From assembly GCA_020345765.1 (NCBI GenBank), contig CP070770.1, positions 3,184,037 to 3,227,280 on the forward strand: a stretch of 43,244 nt of DNA. Direction: 5' to 3'. The notes under the pieces were generated by a model. The model was not told the origin of the DNA, did not search any database, and saw only the letters and a program-made list of their open reading frames with translations. The position numbers and the translations under genes are program-made. This document shows positions 26,387 to 34,699 of the stretch, piece after piece. Within the stretch, counting starts at the first letter, position 1; the number at the start of each line of letters is the position of its first letter. This DNA comes from Deltaproteobacteria bacterium. Its GTDB lineage: Bacteria; Desulfobacterota; G020345765.

Positions 26387-28459
26387 ATGTTTAAAGATAG
26401 AGAGGATGGGGAGATTAGATTCAGCCTCCGATTTAAATGTTTTGCCTTCATTATGGGTGGAATAATTGCCTTGAGCCTAATCTATGGATGGTATTATCTG
26501 TCTCAATCGAAGGAGATATTGGTCGAAGATTTGAAAGATAAGGGAATCTCCCTGACCAAGACGATAGCTAAAGTTTCTTCTTTAAGGGATATCAGAGATA
26601 ACCAGACAATATTACCGGGTCTAATAGACGAATTAACTGATGAGTTAGACGTTGCTTATGCGGTGGTTTCCGACCGGGAGAAGAAAGTACTACAGGAAGC
26701 ATTTAAAAATCGGGAACTGGTAGAGGAAAAGGAGACGATCTATCAAATGAGCACTGCCTTCCGGGAACCGGAAATCAAAGATTTCTTTTCCCGAGACGGG
26801 GAGCATTTTTATAATATCTCAGCAGCAACTAAATATGGCTTGGTCCAGATCGGGATTTCCCGGGAAAGTGTTGATAAGGAGTTTGGGAGGCTTAAGTGGT
26901 ACGGAGTAATTATTAGCCTGCTGATTTGCGGTTTAGGTGTTGGTTTGGCCTTCCTTTTCATGAAATTCTTTGCCGGACCAATTACCGAAATCGCCCATAA
27001 AGGGATAATTATTGCTAATGGGGATTTAACTCAAAGTATTGAGTTTGATTCCCGGGACGAAATCGGGCTTTTGGCACGAACCTTCAATCAGATAGGCTCC
27101 AATCTCAATTCCATATTTAAAGACTTGAAAGGGGTTGGTAAGGATATTAATGAGATTACGGAGAAAGCGGGAACAAGCTTACAGGAGGTGTTAGAGGGCT
27201 TAAACAATCAGACCACCTCGGTAACAGAAGCTACTTCTTCCATAGATGAGATAAACATTTCGATCAAGGGTATTGCTGAGAATACGGAGATCTTAAGTAA
27301 TTCTGCCGAGGACAGCTCCTCCTCGATCCTCCAGATGGGAGCAAGTATCGAGGAGGTCTCCCAGGGCGTGGAAAACCTTTCGACCTCAGTAGATGAAACG
27401 ACCTCGTCAATTAGCGAAATGACCATTTCCATTAAGGAGGTGGCGAATAATGTGGAGAACCTGCTCAAGGTTACCGAGGAAACGGCTAGTGCAATGGTGG
27501 AAATGGATACCTCGATCAAGGAGATTGGAGTGAATGCCGAGGAGGCTGCTAAACTATCCGAGTTGGTAACAAAGAATGCTAATGTGGGAATGGAAGCAGT
27601 CCAATCAACTGTTGCCGGTATCTATAAGATACAGGCATCGTCCTGGGAGGCAGCTGAGGTTATTCAAAGATTAGGCGAGAGGACACAGGAAATCGGGAAT
27701 ATCCTTTCCGTGATTGATGGCGTGGCCTCACAGACTAATCTGTTGGCACTTAATGCCGCTATCATTGCATCTCAGGCCGGGGAGCAAGGTAAAGGATTTG
27801 CCGTTGTGGCGGATGAAATTAAGGATTTGGCTGACCGAACCAGGGCTTCGACTAAGGAGATTGCCCAGTTGATCGAGTCGGTACAGGAAGAGGCCCAGAG
27901 CGCGGTTAAGGCAATGGAGGCGGGATCAAAGAGTGTAAGGGAGGGTGTGGAACTGGCTAAGGAAGCAGGGGAAGCCCTGAATAAAATCTCAGAAAGTGCC
28001 CGGGAATCAACCGATAGAGGTCAGGAGATCGCATCTGCCACTATCGAGCAATCGAACAACAGTCACCAGGTTACCGAAGCGATTGAGAGGATCGCAGAGA
28101 TGGTGCAGCAGATCGCTCGATCTACCCAGGAACAGGCCAAGGGTAGTGAGCAGATTATGCGTGCTTCGGAAACCATGAGGGATTTTACCCAGCAGGTAAG
28201 GGGCTCGATCAATGAACAAACTCGAAGTAGTAAACATATTACTCAATCAATTGAGAATATGGTGGAAATGGTAAATTTTATAAATAAGGCAACCCAAGAA
28301 CAAGGACGGAGCAGTGAACTGGTGGTGAAGGCAGGCGAAAGTATCCAGGGAATATCAAAGAAGAATATGCAGAGTATTACAGAACTGGACAAGGCAGTAG
28401 AGATTATGTCTCAGCAAGTAAAGATTCTCCGGGAAGTAGTAGAAAGGTTTAGGATGTAA
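26387..28459 (+). CDS. Methyl-accepting chemotaxis protein, two transmembrane segments
   Basis: The 690-residue receptor has a strong AGGAGG ribosome site. TM1 is at ~19-38 and TM2 at ~172-192, enclosing a ~130-residue periplasmic sensor of no family I recognise. HAMP follows at ~193-247. Between HAMP and the signalling tip lies a long coiled coil with four 28-residue repeats (283-394). The tip reads [20 protein letters not shown] then [12 protein letters not shown]: the normal AAIEAARAGE is [10 protein letters not shown], replacing Glu385 and Arg388 (E. coli Tsr numbering), two trimer-contact residues. I recall related tips in deltaproteobacterial receptors. It is the only receptor in the operon, so it likely feeds the adjacent CheA. 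Confidence 0.95.
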   Translation: MFKDREDGEIRFSLRFKCFAFIMGGIIALSLIYGWYYLSQSKEILVEDLKDKGISLTKTIAKVSSLRDIRDNQTILPGLIDELTDELDVAYAVVSDREKKVLQEAFKNRELVEEKETIYQMSTAFREPEIKDFFSRDGEHFYNISAATKYGLVQIGISRESVDKEFGRLKWYGVIISLLICGLGVGLAFLFMKFFAGPITEIAHKGIIIANGDLTQSIEFDSRDEIGLLARTFNQIGSNLNSIFKDLKGVGKDINEITEKAGTSLQEVLEGLNNQTTSVTEATSSIDEINISIKGIAENTEILSNSAEDSSSSILQMGASIEEVSQGVENLSTSVDETTSSISEMTISIKEVANNVENLLKVTEETASAMVEMDTSIKEIGVNAEEAAKLSELVTKNANVGMEAVQSTVAGIYKIQASSWEAAEVIQRLGERTQEIGNILSVIDGVASQTNLLALNAAIIASQAGEQGKGFAVVADEIKDLADRTRASTKEIAQLIESVQEEAQSAVKAMEAGSKSVREGVELAKEAGEALNKISESARESTDRGQEIASATIEQSNNSHQVTEAIERIAEMVQQIARSTQEQAKGSEQIMRASETMRDFTQQVRGSINEQTRSSKHITQSIENMVEMVNFINKATQEQGRSSELVVKAGESIQGISKKNMQSITELDKAVEIMSQQVKILREVVERFRM
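27233..27568 (+). repeat. Four tandem 28-residue coiled-coil repeats inside the MCP
   Basis: Residues 283-310, 311-338, 339-366 and 367-394 align without gaps on the pattern (T/S)SSIxEMxxSIKEVxxNVExL, four heptads each. The repeats lengthen the cytoplasmic coiled coil between HAMP and the methylation region. They match at protein level; DNA copies have drifted, so expansion is not recent. Confidence 0.8.
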
Positions 28460-28460
28460 A

Positions 28461-29351
28461 ATGATTGTTTCCTGTCCCCGTTGTAAGACTAAATTTAAGA
28501 TTGATGATTCTCGGGTTCCTCCCGAGGGACGTAAACTAAAATGTTCCCGCTGCCAAGTGGTATTTTTAATTAAAAGGAGGCCAACACCGCCCGCCCCGAT
28601 GGGAAAGAGGATACGGATCTTAGTCGCTCACGAGAGCGAAACATTTTGCCAAAGAGTAAAGAAGCTTTTGGAAACAAATAACTATGAGGTAACTACCGCT
28701 CCGGATGGCATCGAAGCGATGTCGAGATTGAAGGAAGTTCATCCTCAGTTGATCATTATTGATGTTGCCCTGCCCGAGGTGTTCGGTTTTGAGTTTTGCG
28801 ATCTGATCCGTCGCGACGAACAGTTGAGTAATATTAAGATAATCCTGGTAGCATCGGTTTACGATAAAACCCGTTTAAGAAGGGAGCCGGAATCCCTATA
28901 CGGTGCAGATGATTATATTGAGATGCACCTTATTCCGAAAGAGTTGGTACCTAAGATCAATAAACTACTGAAAATTGAGGCAAAAGCGCCGGAGACGCCT
29001 CGGCCGCCCGAGAAAATAAAAGTTAAGGAAGAAGAAGTTGCCCGCCCGACGGTGACCGAATCTCCCAAGGAAGAAAAACCGGAGGCAGTAGAGGATGAGG
29101 AGCACGAAAAAGCCAAACGATTGGCAAGAATCATTGTCTCTGACATAATGCTTTATAATCAGGATGTCATCGAGAAGGGGATTAGGGAAGGTAACTTCTA
29201 TCAGCTTTTAGAGAAGGATATCGAGGAGGGTCGGGGATATTATCAGGAAAGGGTTCCCCCTGAGATCCGGAAAAGCACCGATTATCTTGGTTTCTATCTC
29301 GAAGAGTTTATCAATTCCAAGAGAAAAGAGCTGGGGATTGGAGAGGCTTAA
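28461..29351 (+). CDS. MJ0042-type zinc-ribbon plus receiver-like domain protein
   Basis: The 296-residue protein begins with a zinc ribbon, CPRCKTKFKIDD...LKCSRCQVVF (Cys5, 8, 28, 31). A receiver-like domain at ~50-170 follows: IRILVAHESE, Asp101 in IIIDVALPEVFGFEF, and GADDYIEMHLIPKEL. The acidic pair of a true receiver is His-Glu here and the conserved Lys-Pro after GADDYI is lost, so phosphorylation is doubtful. A charged linker (~175-215) leads to a small helical domain (AKRLARIIVSDIMLYNQDVI). It sits one base after the MCP and five before the HEAT gene. Zinc-ribbon/receiver proteins of this shape are common in deltaproteobacterial chemosensory loci to my knowledge; function unknown. Confidence 0.82.
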   Translation: MIVSCPRCKTKFKIDDSRVPPEGRKLKCSRCQVVFLIKRRPTPPAPMGKRIRILVAHESETFCQRVKKLLETNNYEVTTAPDGIEAMSRLKEVHPQLIIIDVALPEVFGFEFCDLIRRDEQLSNIKIILVASVYDKTRLRREPESLYGADDYIEMHLIPKELVPKINKLLKIEAKAPETPRPPEKIKVKEEEVARPTVTESPKEEKPEAVEDEEHEKAKRLARIIVSDIMLYNQDVIEKGIREGNFYQLLEKDIEEGRGYYQERVPPEIRKSTDYLGFYLEEFINSKRKELGIGEA

Positions 29352-29356
29352 GGGTA

Positions 29357-31267
29357 ATGAATGAGAAAGATTTGAAAAAGAAGTTTGACGATCCTGATGA
29401 AGAGGTAAGGCGAAAAGCTGTCAGCGAACTTGAAGTGATCGATCCCGATCGATCTCTTGAGCTCTTGGATCGGGCAATCGGGGATAATAGTTGGAGGGTA
29501 CGTAAGGCAGCCGCGGAGCAGATTATTAGGCTTGGGGATAGGGGGAAGGTAATTGATACATTGATATCAGCACTGGGAGCGGGTGATAATGCCGGAAAGC
29601 GTAATACCGCGGTTGAAGTTTTAGAAAAGTTGGGGGCAAGGGCAGTGCCCAAGCTGATAGCGAATCTACGCTTCCGTGAACAAGAGGTAAAGAAATTTAT
29701 TGTTGACATACTGGGAGAGATCAAAGAACCAGAAGCGCTCCCGGAACTGATCAAAGCCCTTAAGGAAGAGAGCGAAAATCTGCGGGCAGCCGCAGCCGAG
29801 GCGCTGGGAAAGCTGGGCAGGGAAGAAGCAATAAATCCTTTATTGGAATTGCTAAAGGATGAAGAGCCTATGGTTAGATTTGCTGCCCTCGAGGCATTGG
29901 GGGAGATCGGCCGGGCAGGAGGAGAGATACCCGAAGGGCCTTTGGCTGAAGCCTTGAAGGAACCTATGATGCGGAAGGCAGTTTATACCTCTCTGGGTTT
30001 TTCGCGAAACTTGAAGGCGGCCCCGTTGCTGATCGAAGGGCTTGGTGATCGGCAACGGAGCAACCGGGAAGCAGCCGTAGTAGCTTTAGTGAATCTATAC
30101 GATTGTCTCGCAGACGAAGAGATTAAAAAATATGTGACTGAAACGGTTCAGGAACTTTGGGTCTTGGAGTTGAGCAAATCACTAAAAAGCTACAGTCTCG
30201 AAGTCAGGGTTGGCAGTGCAAAGCTTTTAGGATGGTTAGGGAGAGGAGAAGTAACGAGAAACCTGATCGAGCTCACAAAAGAAAACCAGACGCAAGATGT
30301 AGCTATGGAGGCACTAATTGAGATTGGTAAGGATGCGTCCACGGCCCTGACGGAATATCTGGAAGAGGATGATGATCCCGGTACCCGCCGGATCATTTGC
30401 TCCGTCCTGGGAGAGATAGGAGAGAATGTGGCAGAAAATGTACTACTGAAGTGTTTAAAGGATAAAGATACGGAAATTCAGAGATCCGCAGCGGTCGCCT
30501 TGGGAAAGATTGGCTCCCTTCCGGCATTAGACATTTTGACTTTAATGATGGAAGGGGAAGAAGCGGAGACCCGGGAGGCGGCCCGGGAGGCATTGATACT
30601 GTTAGGCAAGGCCTTCCCGCAGGAAGTTATCAGATCGGTCAAAAAATTCCTTGATGCCCAGAATATTTTTATCCGGGTGGACTCCCTAAAGGTTCTCGGT
30701 GAGATTGGGAGTCCGGAAGAATTGAAGGATATATATTTTGCCCTTAAAGACGAGGCTCACCAGGTGCGCCGGAGCGCGGTGGAGATCCTGGGCAGTAAAA
30801 GATTGGAGAATTCGGTGGATCAGCTAAGCCATGCCCTGGCTGATGAGGAGGCCGAGGTGCGTAGGGCTGCTGCTATTGCCCTAACCGAGATCGGAAGCGA
30901 AAAGGCTTTAGAAGCATTACTTATGGCTCTGCAAGATCAGGATGTCTGGGTGAGACGGACTGCGATCAGGGGGTTGGGAAGAAGCCACGTGAGCAGGTTC
31001 CGGGAGGCGGTAAAGAAAATGCTTTCTGCTAGCTCGGGAGTTATAGTAATTTCCGCAATGGAAGCACTAGCGGAAAACGAAGAGGAGAGGGAGTTTTTAA
31101 TTACTGCTATTGATCACCCGGACCCGGAGGTAGCCAAAGCAGGGATAAGGCTTATGGAAAATGTAGACAGCCCCAAGGTAACGAAAGCCTTAAATAAGTT
31201 AAAAGAGCATCCTAATAAAAGGATATGTCAGGAAGCAGAAAGAGTCCTGAAGAACAGAAAGAAATGA
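29357..31267 (+). CDS. HEAT-repeat scaffold protein
   Basis: The 636-residue soluble protein is made almost wholly of HEAT (PBS-lyase-like) repeats of about 31 residues. Typical units are VRRKAVSELEVID, LRAAAAEALGKLG, IQRSAAVALGKIGSLPAL and VRRAAAIALTEIGSEKAL, from residue ~5 to the end, roughly 17-20 units. No enzyme motif is visible. HEAT superhelices bind partner proteins, so within this operon it may be a scaffold for the array or its target. It shares an ATGA overlap with cheR (31264), a tight link that argues for a real role in the pathway. Confidence 0.88.
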   Translation: MNEKDLKKKFDDPDEEVRRKAVSELEVIDPDRSLELLDRAIGDNSWRVRKAAAEQIIRLGDRGKVIDTLISALGAGDNAGKRNTAVEVLEKLGARAVPKLIANLRFREQEVKKFIVDILGEIKEPEALPELIKALKEESENLRAAAAEALGKLGREEAINPLLELLKDEEPMVRFAALEALGEIGRAGGEIPEGPLAEALKEPMMRKAVYTSLGFSRNLKAAPLLIEGLGDRQRSNREAAVVALVNLYDCLADEEIKKYVTETVQELWVLELSKSLKSYSLEVRVGSAKLLGWLGRGEVTRNLIELTKENQTQDVAMEALIEIGKDASTALTEYLEEDDDPGTRRIICSVLGEIGENVAENVLLKCLKDKDTEIQRSAAVALGKIGSLPALDILTLMMEGEEAETREAAREALILLGKAFPQEVIRSVKKFLDAQNIFIRVDSLKVLGEIGSPEELKDIYFALKDEAHQVRRSAVEILGSKRLENSVDQLSHALADEEAEVRRAAAIALTEIGSEKALEALLMALQDQDVWVRRTAIRGLGRSHVSRFREAVKKMLSASSGVIVISAMEALAENEEEREFLITAIDHPDPEVAKAGIRLMENVDSPKVTKALNKLKEHPNKRICQEAERVLKNRKK

Positions 31268-32112
31268 TGCTCAACGAACCACTACTGAAATTATCCGAAG
31301 AAGAGTACTGCCTGATAAGGGATCTTATCAGGGATTACTGTGGGATATATTTCGATAGCGGCTCCAAGTTTCTCTTGGAGAAACGGCTTATGGGACAGGT
31401 AAGGCAACATCAACTCGCTTCCTTCAGAGATTATTTCTATTTTCTAAAGTACGGTCGTGGTAGGACCGAGGAATTGGGGGTTATTGTTGAGCTCCTAACA
31501 ACGAATGAGACCTATTTTTTCCGCGAAGATTTTCAGTTGAGAGCCTTCCGGGAAGAGATTATCCCGGAGGTAGTAGCAGCTAAAAGAAAAGAAGGGCAGA
31601 AGGAGCTGCGAATTTGGAGTGCTGGTTGTTCTACTGGGGAGGAACCCTATACGCTGGCAATGATGGTATTGGAAGAGAAGAAATTCGCTGGATGGAAGGT
31701 AGAGATTTTTGCCAGCGATATCAGTCATCGGGTATTGAGGATTGCCCGGAAGGGAGTTTACTCTAAGTCTTCCTTTCGGGTTACCCCAGAAAGATATGTA
31801 AAAGAATACTTCGTTCCGCTCGATGGGAAACTGAAGATCAGGGATGAGGTAAAGAAACTGGTAAATTTCAGTTATCTGAATCTGCTGAATGCAACCAAGA
31901 TAAAATTGCTGCCAAAGATGGACATTGTCTTCTGTCGAAATGTCCTCATATATTTCGACCATCAGGTTAAAAGAAAAGTGGTTGAGAGCTTTTACGATCT
32001 GCTGACGACCGGAGGGTTCCTCCTGTTAGGACATGCGGAATCGTTGATGAATGTCGTTACTTCTTTTAAATTAAGGCATTTCAGAAATGACCTGGTATAT
32101 CAGAAACCTTGA
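31264..32112 (+). CDS. cheR: Chemotaxis protein methyltransferase CheR
   Basis: From ATG 31264, which overlaps the HEAT stop as ATGA, the protein has 282 residues. An in-frame ATG at 31225 would add 13 residues inside the HEAT gene and is less likely. The N-terminal helical domain (YCLIRDLIRDYCGIYFD) precedes the SAM-binding core: TTNETYFFRE, IWSAGCSTGEEPYTLAM, FASDIS and CRNVLIYFD. CheR methylates glutamates on the receptor, countered by CheB. No TPR extension is present, so it is the simple type. Confidence 0.95.
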   Translation: MMLNEPLLKLSEEEYCLIRDLIRDYCGIYFDSGSKFLLEKRLMGQVRQHQLASFRDYFYFLKYGRGRTEELGVIVELLTTNETYFFREDFQLRAFREEIIPEVVAAKRKEGQKELRIWSAGCSTGEEPYTLAMMVLEEKKFAGWKVEIFASDISHRVLRIARKGVYSKSSFRVTPERYVKEYFVPLDGKLKIRDEVKKLVNFSYLNLLNATKIKLLPKMDIVFCRNVLIYFDHQVKRKVVESFYDLLTTGGFLLLGHAESLMNVVTSFKLRHFRNDLVYQKP

Positions 32113-32126
32113 AGTTAATAAAATAG

Positions 32127-32183
32127 GATTCAAAGATTCATGGATTCAAGGGTTCAAGTACTTTTTCCCTTTGATTACTTGAA
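32127..32183. repeat. Intergenic direct repeats and hairpin between cheR and cheB
   Basis: GGATTCAAA (32127-32135), GGATTCAAG (32142-32150) and GGTTCAAG (32151-32158) are near copies. TTCAAGTA (32153-32160) and TACTTGAA (32176-32183) form perfect 8-base arms with a 15-base loop. A similar GTTCAAGGTTCAAA motif lies at 38117-38130 beside another gene. The role is unknown; the arms may tune cheB expression. Confidence 0.55.
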
Positions 32184-32210
32184 GCCTCGACACAAAGAAC
32201 ATTCATTTAT

Positions 32211-33290
32211 ATGGATAAAGCAATTAAAGTATTAATCGTTGACGACTCCGCATATAATCGCCGGACACTTTTCCGGATCCTGGAGTCAGCTTCCGGAGTA
32301 AAGGTTGTCGGAACCGGGGTTGATGGTGCCGAGGGGATAAAGAAGGCTCTAAAACTTAAGCCCGACGTGATAACCCTGGATCTGGAAATGCCCAGCATGG
32401 ATGGATTCAGCTTTCTCCGAATTTTAATGGAGATCCAGCCTACTCCGGTTATAGTTGTTTCAGCCCGACAGGGTGATACGAATGTTTTTAAGGCCTTGGA
32501 ACTGGGGGCGATGGATTTTTTAGCCAAACCGACCACTAAAATATCTCCCGAGCTTTATAATATTAAAAATGATTTGATCCAGAAGGTAATGGCCGTTAGT
32601 CAGATAAAGCTGAAGAATCTGCAGAAGAGCACCTCCGATTTTTCCCAGGTGATTGAGAAGAAAGAACAATCCCCGGTACCAAAATCCCAACCTAAATCAC
32701 GGGATATTGCTAAAATGGATTTGAAGCTAGTAGCTATCGGCTCATCAACCGGAGGACCGGCAGCGCTGAATAAGATTTTCTCTTCCCTTCCCAGGGAGTT
32801 GCCGGCGGGGATTGTTGTGTCTCAACATATGCCGTCTGGTTTTACCAAGGCTTTTGCGGAAAGGTTGAATAAGTGTTCCCAATTGCGGGTAAAGGAAGCA
32901 GAACGGGGGGAGCCGGTCGAGAGGGGAAAGGGAATGATTGCTCCAGGGGGATATAATATATTTCTGGAAAGAAAAGGTCGTTCGATTGTAGTGGGATTGA
33001 AAAAGCGGGGGGCAAGGGACAAGTATGTTCCCTCCATAAATTTAATGTTCCGTTCCGCCGCCGAGTTATTCAGAGAGAATAATCTCGGCGTGATCCTTAC
33101 CGGGATGGGTGATGATGGTAAAGAAGGGATTTCAGCAATCAAAGAGAATGAGGGGAAGGTCTTTGCGGAATCGGCGGACAGCTCAGTTATATTCGGGATG
33201 CCCAAGGAGGCAATTAAAACCGGGGTGGTCGATAAAATTTTGCCACTCTCCAAGATCCCTGAAGAGATCGTTAAATGGTCAAATGGATAA
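32211..33290 (+). CDS. cheB: Chemotaxis methylesterase/glutamine deamidase CheB
   Basis: The 359-residue protein has an N-terminal receiver with VDDSAYNRR, Asp57 in TLDLEMPSMDGFSF and AKPT, then a linker to ~170. The esterase domain carries Ser179 in IGSSTGGPAAL, His206 in SQHMPSGF and Asp302 in TGMGDDGKEG, the catalytic triad. It removes methyl groups added by CheR, and is activated when CheA phosphorylates the receiver. It lies 98 bases after cheR behind a repeat region and has no obvious promoter of its own. Confidence 0.96.
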   Translation: MDKAIKVLIVDDSAYNRRTLFRILESASGVKVVGTGVDGAEGIKKALKLKPDVITLDLEMPSMDGFSFLRILMEIQPTPVIVVSARQGDTNVFKALELGAMDFLAKPTTKISPELYNIKNDLIQKVMAVSQIKLKNLQKSTSDFSQVIEKKEQSPVPKSQPKSRDIAKMDLKLVAIGSSTGGPAALNKIFSSLPRELPAGIVVSQHMPSGFTKAFAERLNKCSQLRVKEAERGEPVERGKGMIAPGGYNIFLERKGRSIVVGLKKRGARDKYVPSINLMFRSAAELFRENNLGVILTGMGDDGKEGISAIKENEGKVFAESADSSVIFGMPKEAIKTGVVDKILPLSKIPEEIVKWSNG

Positions 33291-33319
33291 TTGTCAATTA
33301 CAGGTTGTTTTGGAAATAC

Positions 33320-33348
33320 TTGAAAGTCATCTTCCTTTTTGATATGCT
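33320..33348 (+). promoter_or_regulatory. Weak promoter candidate before the GAF gene
   Basis: TTGAAA at 33320-33325, 17 bases, then TATGCT at 33343-33348, in the 141-base gap after cheB. Each box is an imperfect match. A small ACTAC/GTAGT inverted repeat lies downstream near 33380-33394. Confidence 0.35.
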
Positions 33349-33431
33349 GTGACGAAATCAAATAATTTAACTGTATTTAACTACGTAAGGTAGTAGAATT
33401 AATATTTTTAAGATCAATACAAAGCAAAGGG

Positions 33432-34271
33432 ATGGGTAATATGGAAGATTCTCGAGGAAAGAACGGAAGTATTTTTGCCCGGGCAGAGGAGTTTCTGCAG
33501 GCGTTTAAAAAGGGAGCCGAGTTTACTCAGGAACTTTTAAAGGAAAATGAAAAACTGCGTTTCAAGGTAGTCCAGTTAGAGGAAGAGAGTAAATCTTTAA
33601 GTCAGGCAACCGGTAGTGATACTCAGAAGGAGCTGGTGAAGAAGATCTCTCGATTGGAAGAGGAGAAAAGGGAGTTGCTTGACCGATATCGGGAAGTAGA
33701 ATCAGAGAATAGGGACTTTGCCCAAAGGTATGTTGAGATTGAAGAAGAGAACAACAATTTAGCTAACCTTTACATCGCAAGTTTCCAACTACATTCTACC
33801 CTGGACTTTAAAGAAGTGCTCCAGATAATATTGGAGATTGTAATCAATCTTATCGGGGCAGAGAAATTTGGGATACTTCTTATGGACGAAAAGAGCAGGG
33901 AGTTACAATCAATGGCTACCGAAGGGATAGATAAGGACGATATTCCCATAATTAAACCGGGAGAAGGAATAATCGGCAAGGTGTCAGAATCGGGAGAACC
34001 CTATTTTGTTGAAGAGATAAATGAAGAAGGAGAGATTAATCTGCTCCATCCGATGGTATGTATCCCTTTGAAGATAAAAGAACATGTTATTGGGGTGATT
34101 GTCATCTATAAGCTACTGCAACAGAAGAAAAAATTTGTTGAGGTAGATTATGAACTTTTCACTTTACTGGCCGGCCATGCCGCAACGGCAATATTCAGCT
34201 CGAAGCTGTATTCAGAATCAGAAAGGAAGCTAAGCACAATCCAGGGATTTATAGATCTATTAACCAAATAG
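33432..34271 (+). CDS. Coiled-coil plus GAF domain protein
   Basis: The 279-residue protein has an N-terminal charged coiled coil at ~20-110 (LLKENEKLRFKVVQLEEESK, YVEIEEENNNLANLY) and a GAF domain at ~115-265: LHSTLDFKEVLQIILEIV, FGILLMDEKSRELQSMA, GEGIIGKVSESGEPYFVEE and VCIPLKIKEHVIGVIVIY. No kinase, cyclase or GGDEF domain follows, so it senses a ligand or a partner but signals through contacts. It lies between cheB and a cheY, so it is probably a soluble accessory sensor of the pathway. Confidence 0.85.
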   Translation: MGNMEDSRGKNGSIFARAEEFLQAFKKGAEFTQELLKENEKLRFKVVQLEEESKSLSQATGSDTQKELVKKISRLEEEKRELLDRYREVESENRDFAQRYVEIEEENNNLANLYIASFQLHSTLDFKEVLQIILEIVINLIGAEKFGILLMDEKSRELQSMATEGIDKDDIPIIKPGEGIIGKVSESGEPYFVEEINEEGEINLLHPMVCIPLKIKEHVIGVIVIYKLLQQKKKFVEVDYELFTLLAGHAATAIFSSKLYSESERKLSTIQGFIDLLTK

Positions 34272-34303
34272 TAAGGGGTAATATTAAATAAACGGAGTAG
34301 GTA

Positions 34304-34681
34304 ATGGACGAGTATAAAATTCTTATTGTCGAAGATTCACCCACAATGCGACAGCTCATCATATTCGCCTTGAAACGGATCCGGAATATAAAAGTAGTAG
34401 AGGCCGGTGACGGAGTTGATGGGCTGAAGAAACTGCTTAGTGATACCTTCCATCTGGTGATTGTTGACATCAATATGCCGGTAATGGATGGTCTGAAGAT
34501 GATTAGCTTGATTCGTAAGGACAATGTCTATAAGAATATTCCTATCATTATAATCACTACTGAAGGTGGTAAAGAGGATAAGGAAAGGGCTATGGCATTG
34601 GGAGCAAATGCTTACATTACTAAACCAATAAGTGCCCCTTACGTGTTAAATGTTGTCAAAGAGTTACTAAATATAAGCTGA
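34304..34681 (+). CDS. cheY: CheY-type single-domain response regulator, second copy
   Basis: The 125-residue receiver has VEDSPTMRQL, Asp55 in IVDINMPVMDGLKM, IITTEGGKED and ITKPI with the conserved Lys. It is a paralog of the regulator at 21676 and closes the chemosensory module, 32 bases after the GAF gene. With two CheY proteins and no CheC, CheX or CheZ phosphatase visible, one may serve as a phosphate sink for the other; that is inference. Confidence 0.94.
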   Translation: MDEYKILIVEDSPTMRQLIIFALKRIRNIKVVEAGDGVDGLKKLLSDTFHLVIVDINMPVMDGLKMISLIRKDNVYKNIPIIIITTEGGKEDKERAMALGANAYITKPISAPYVLNVVKELLNIS

Positions 34682-34699
34682 ACCACCACCGGGGAAAAT

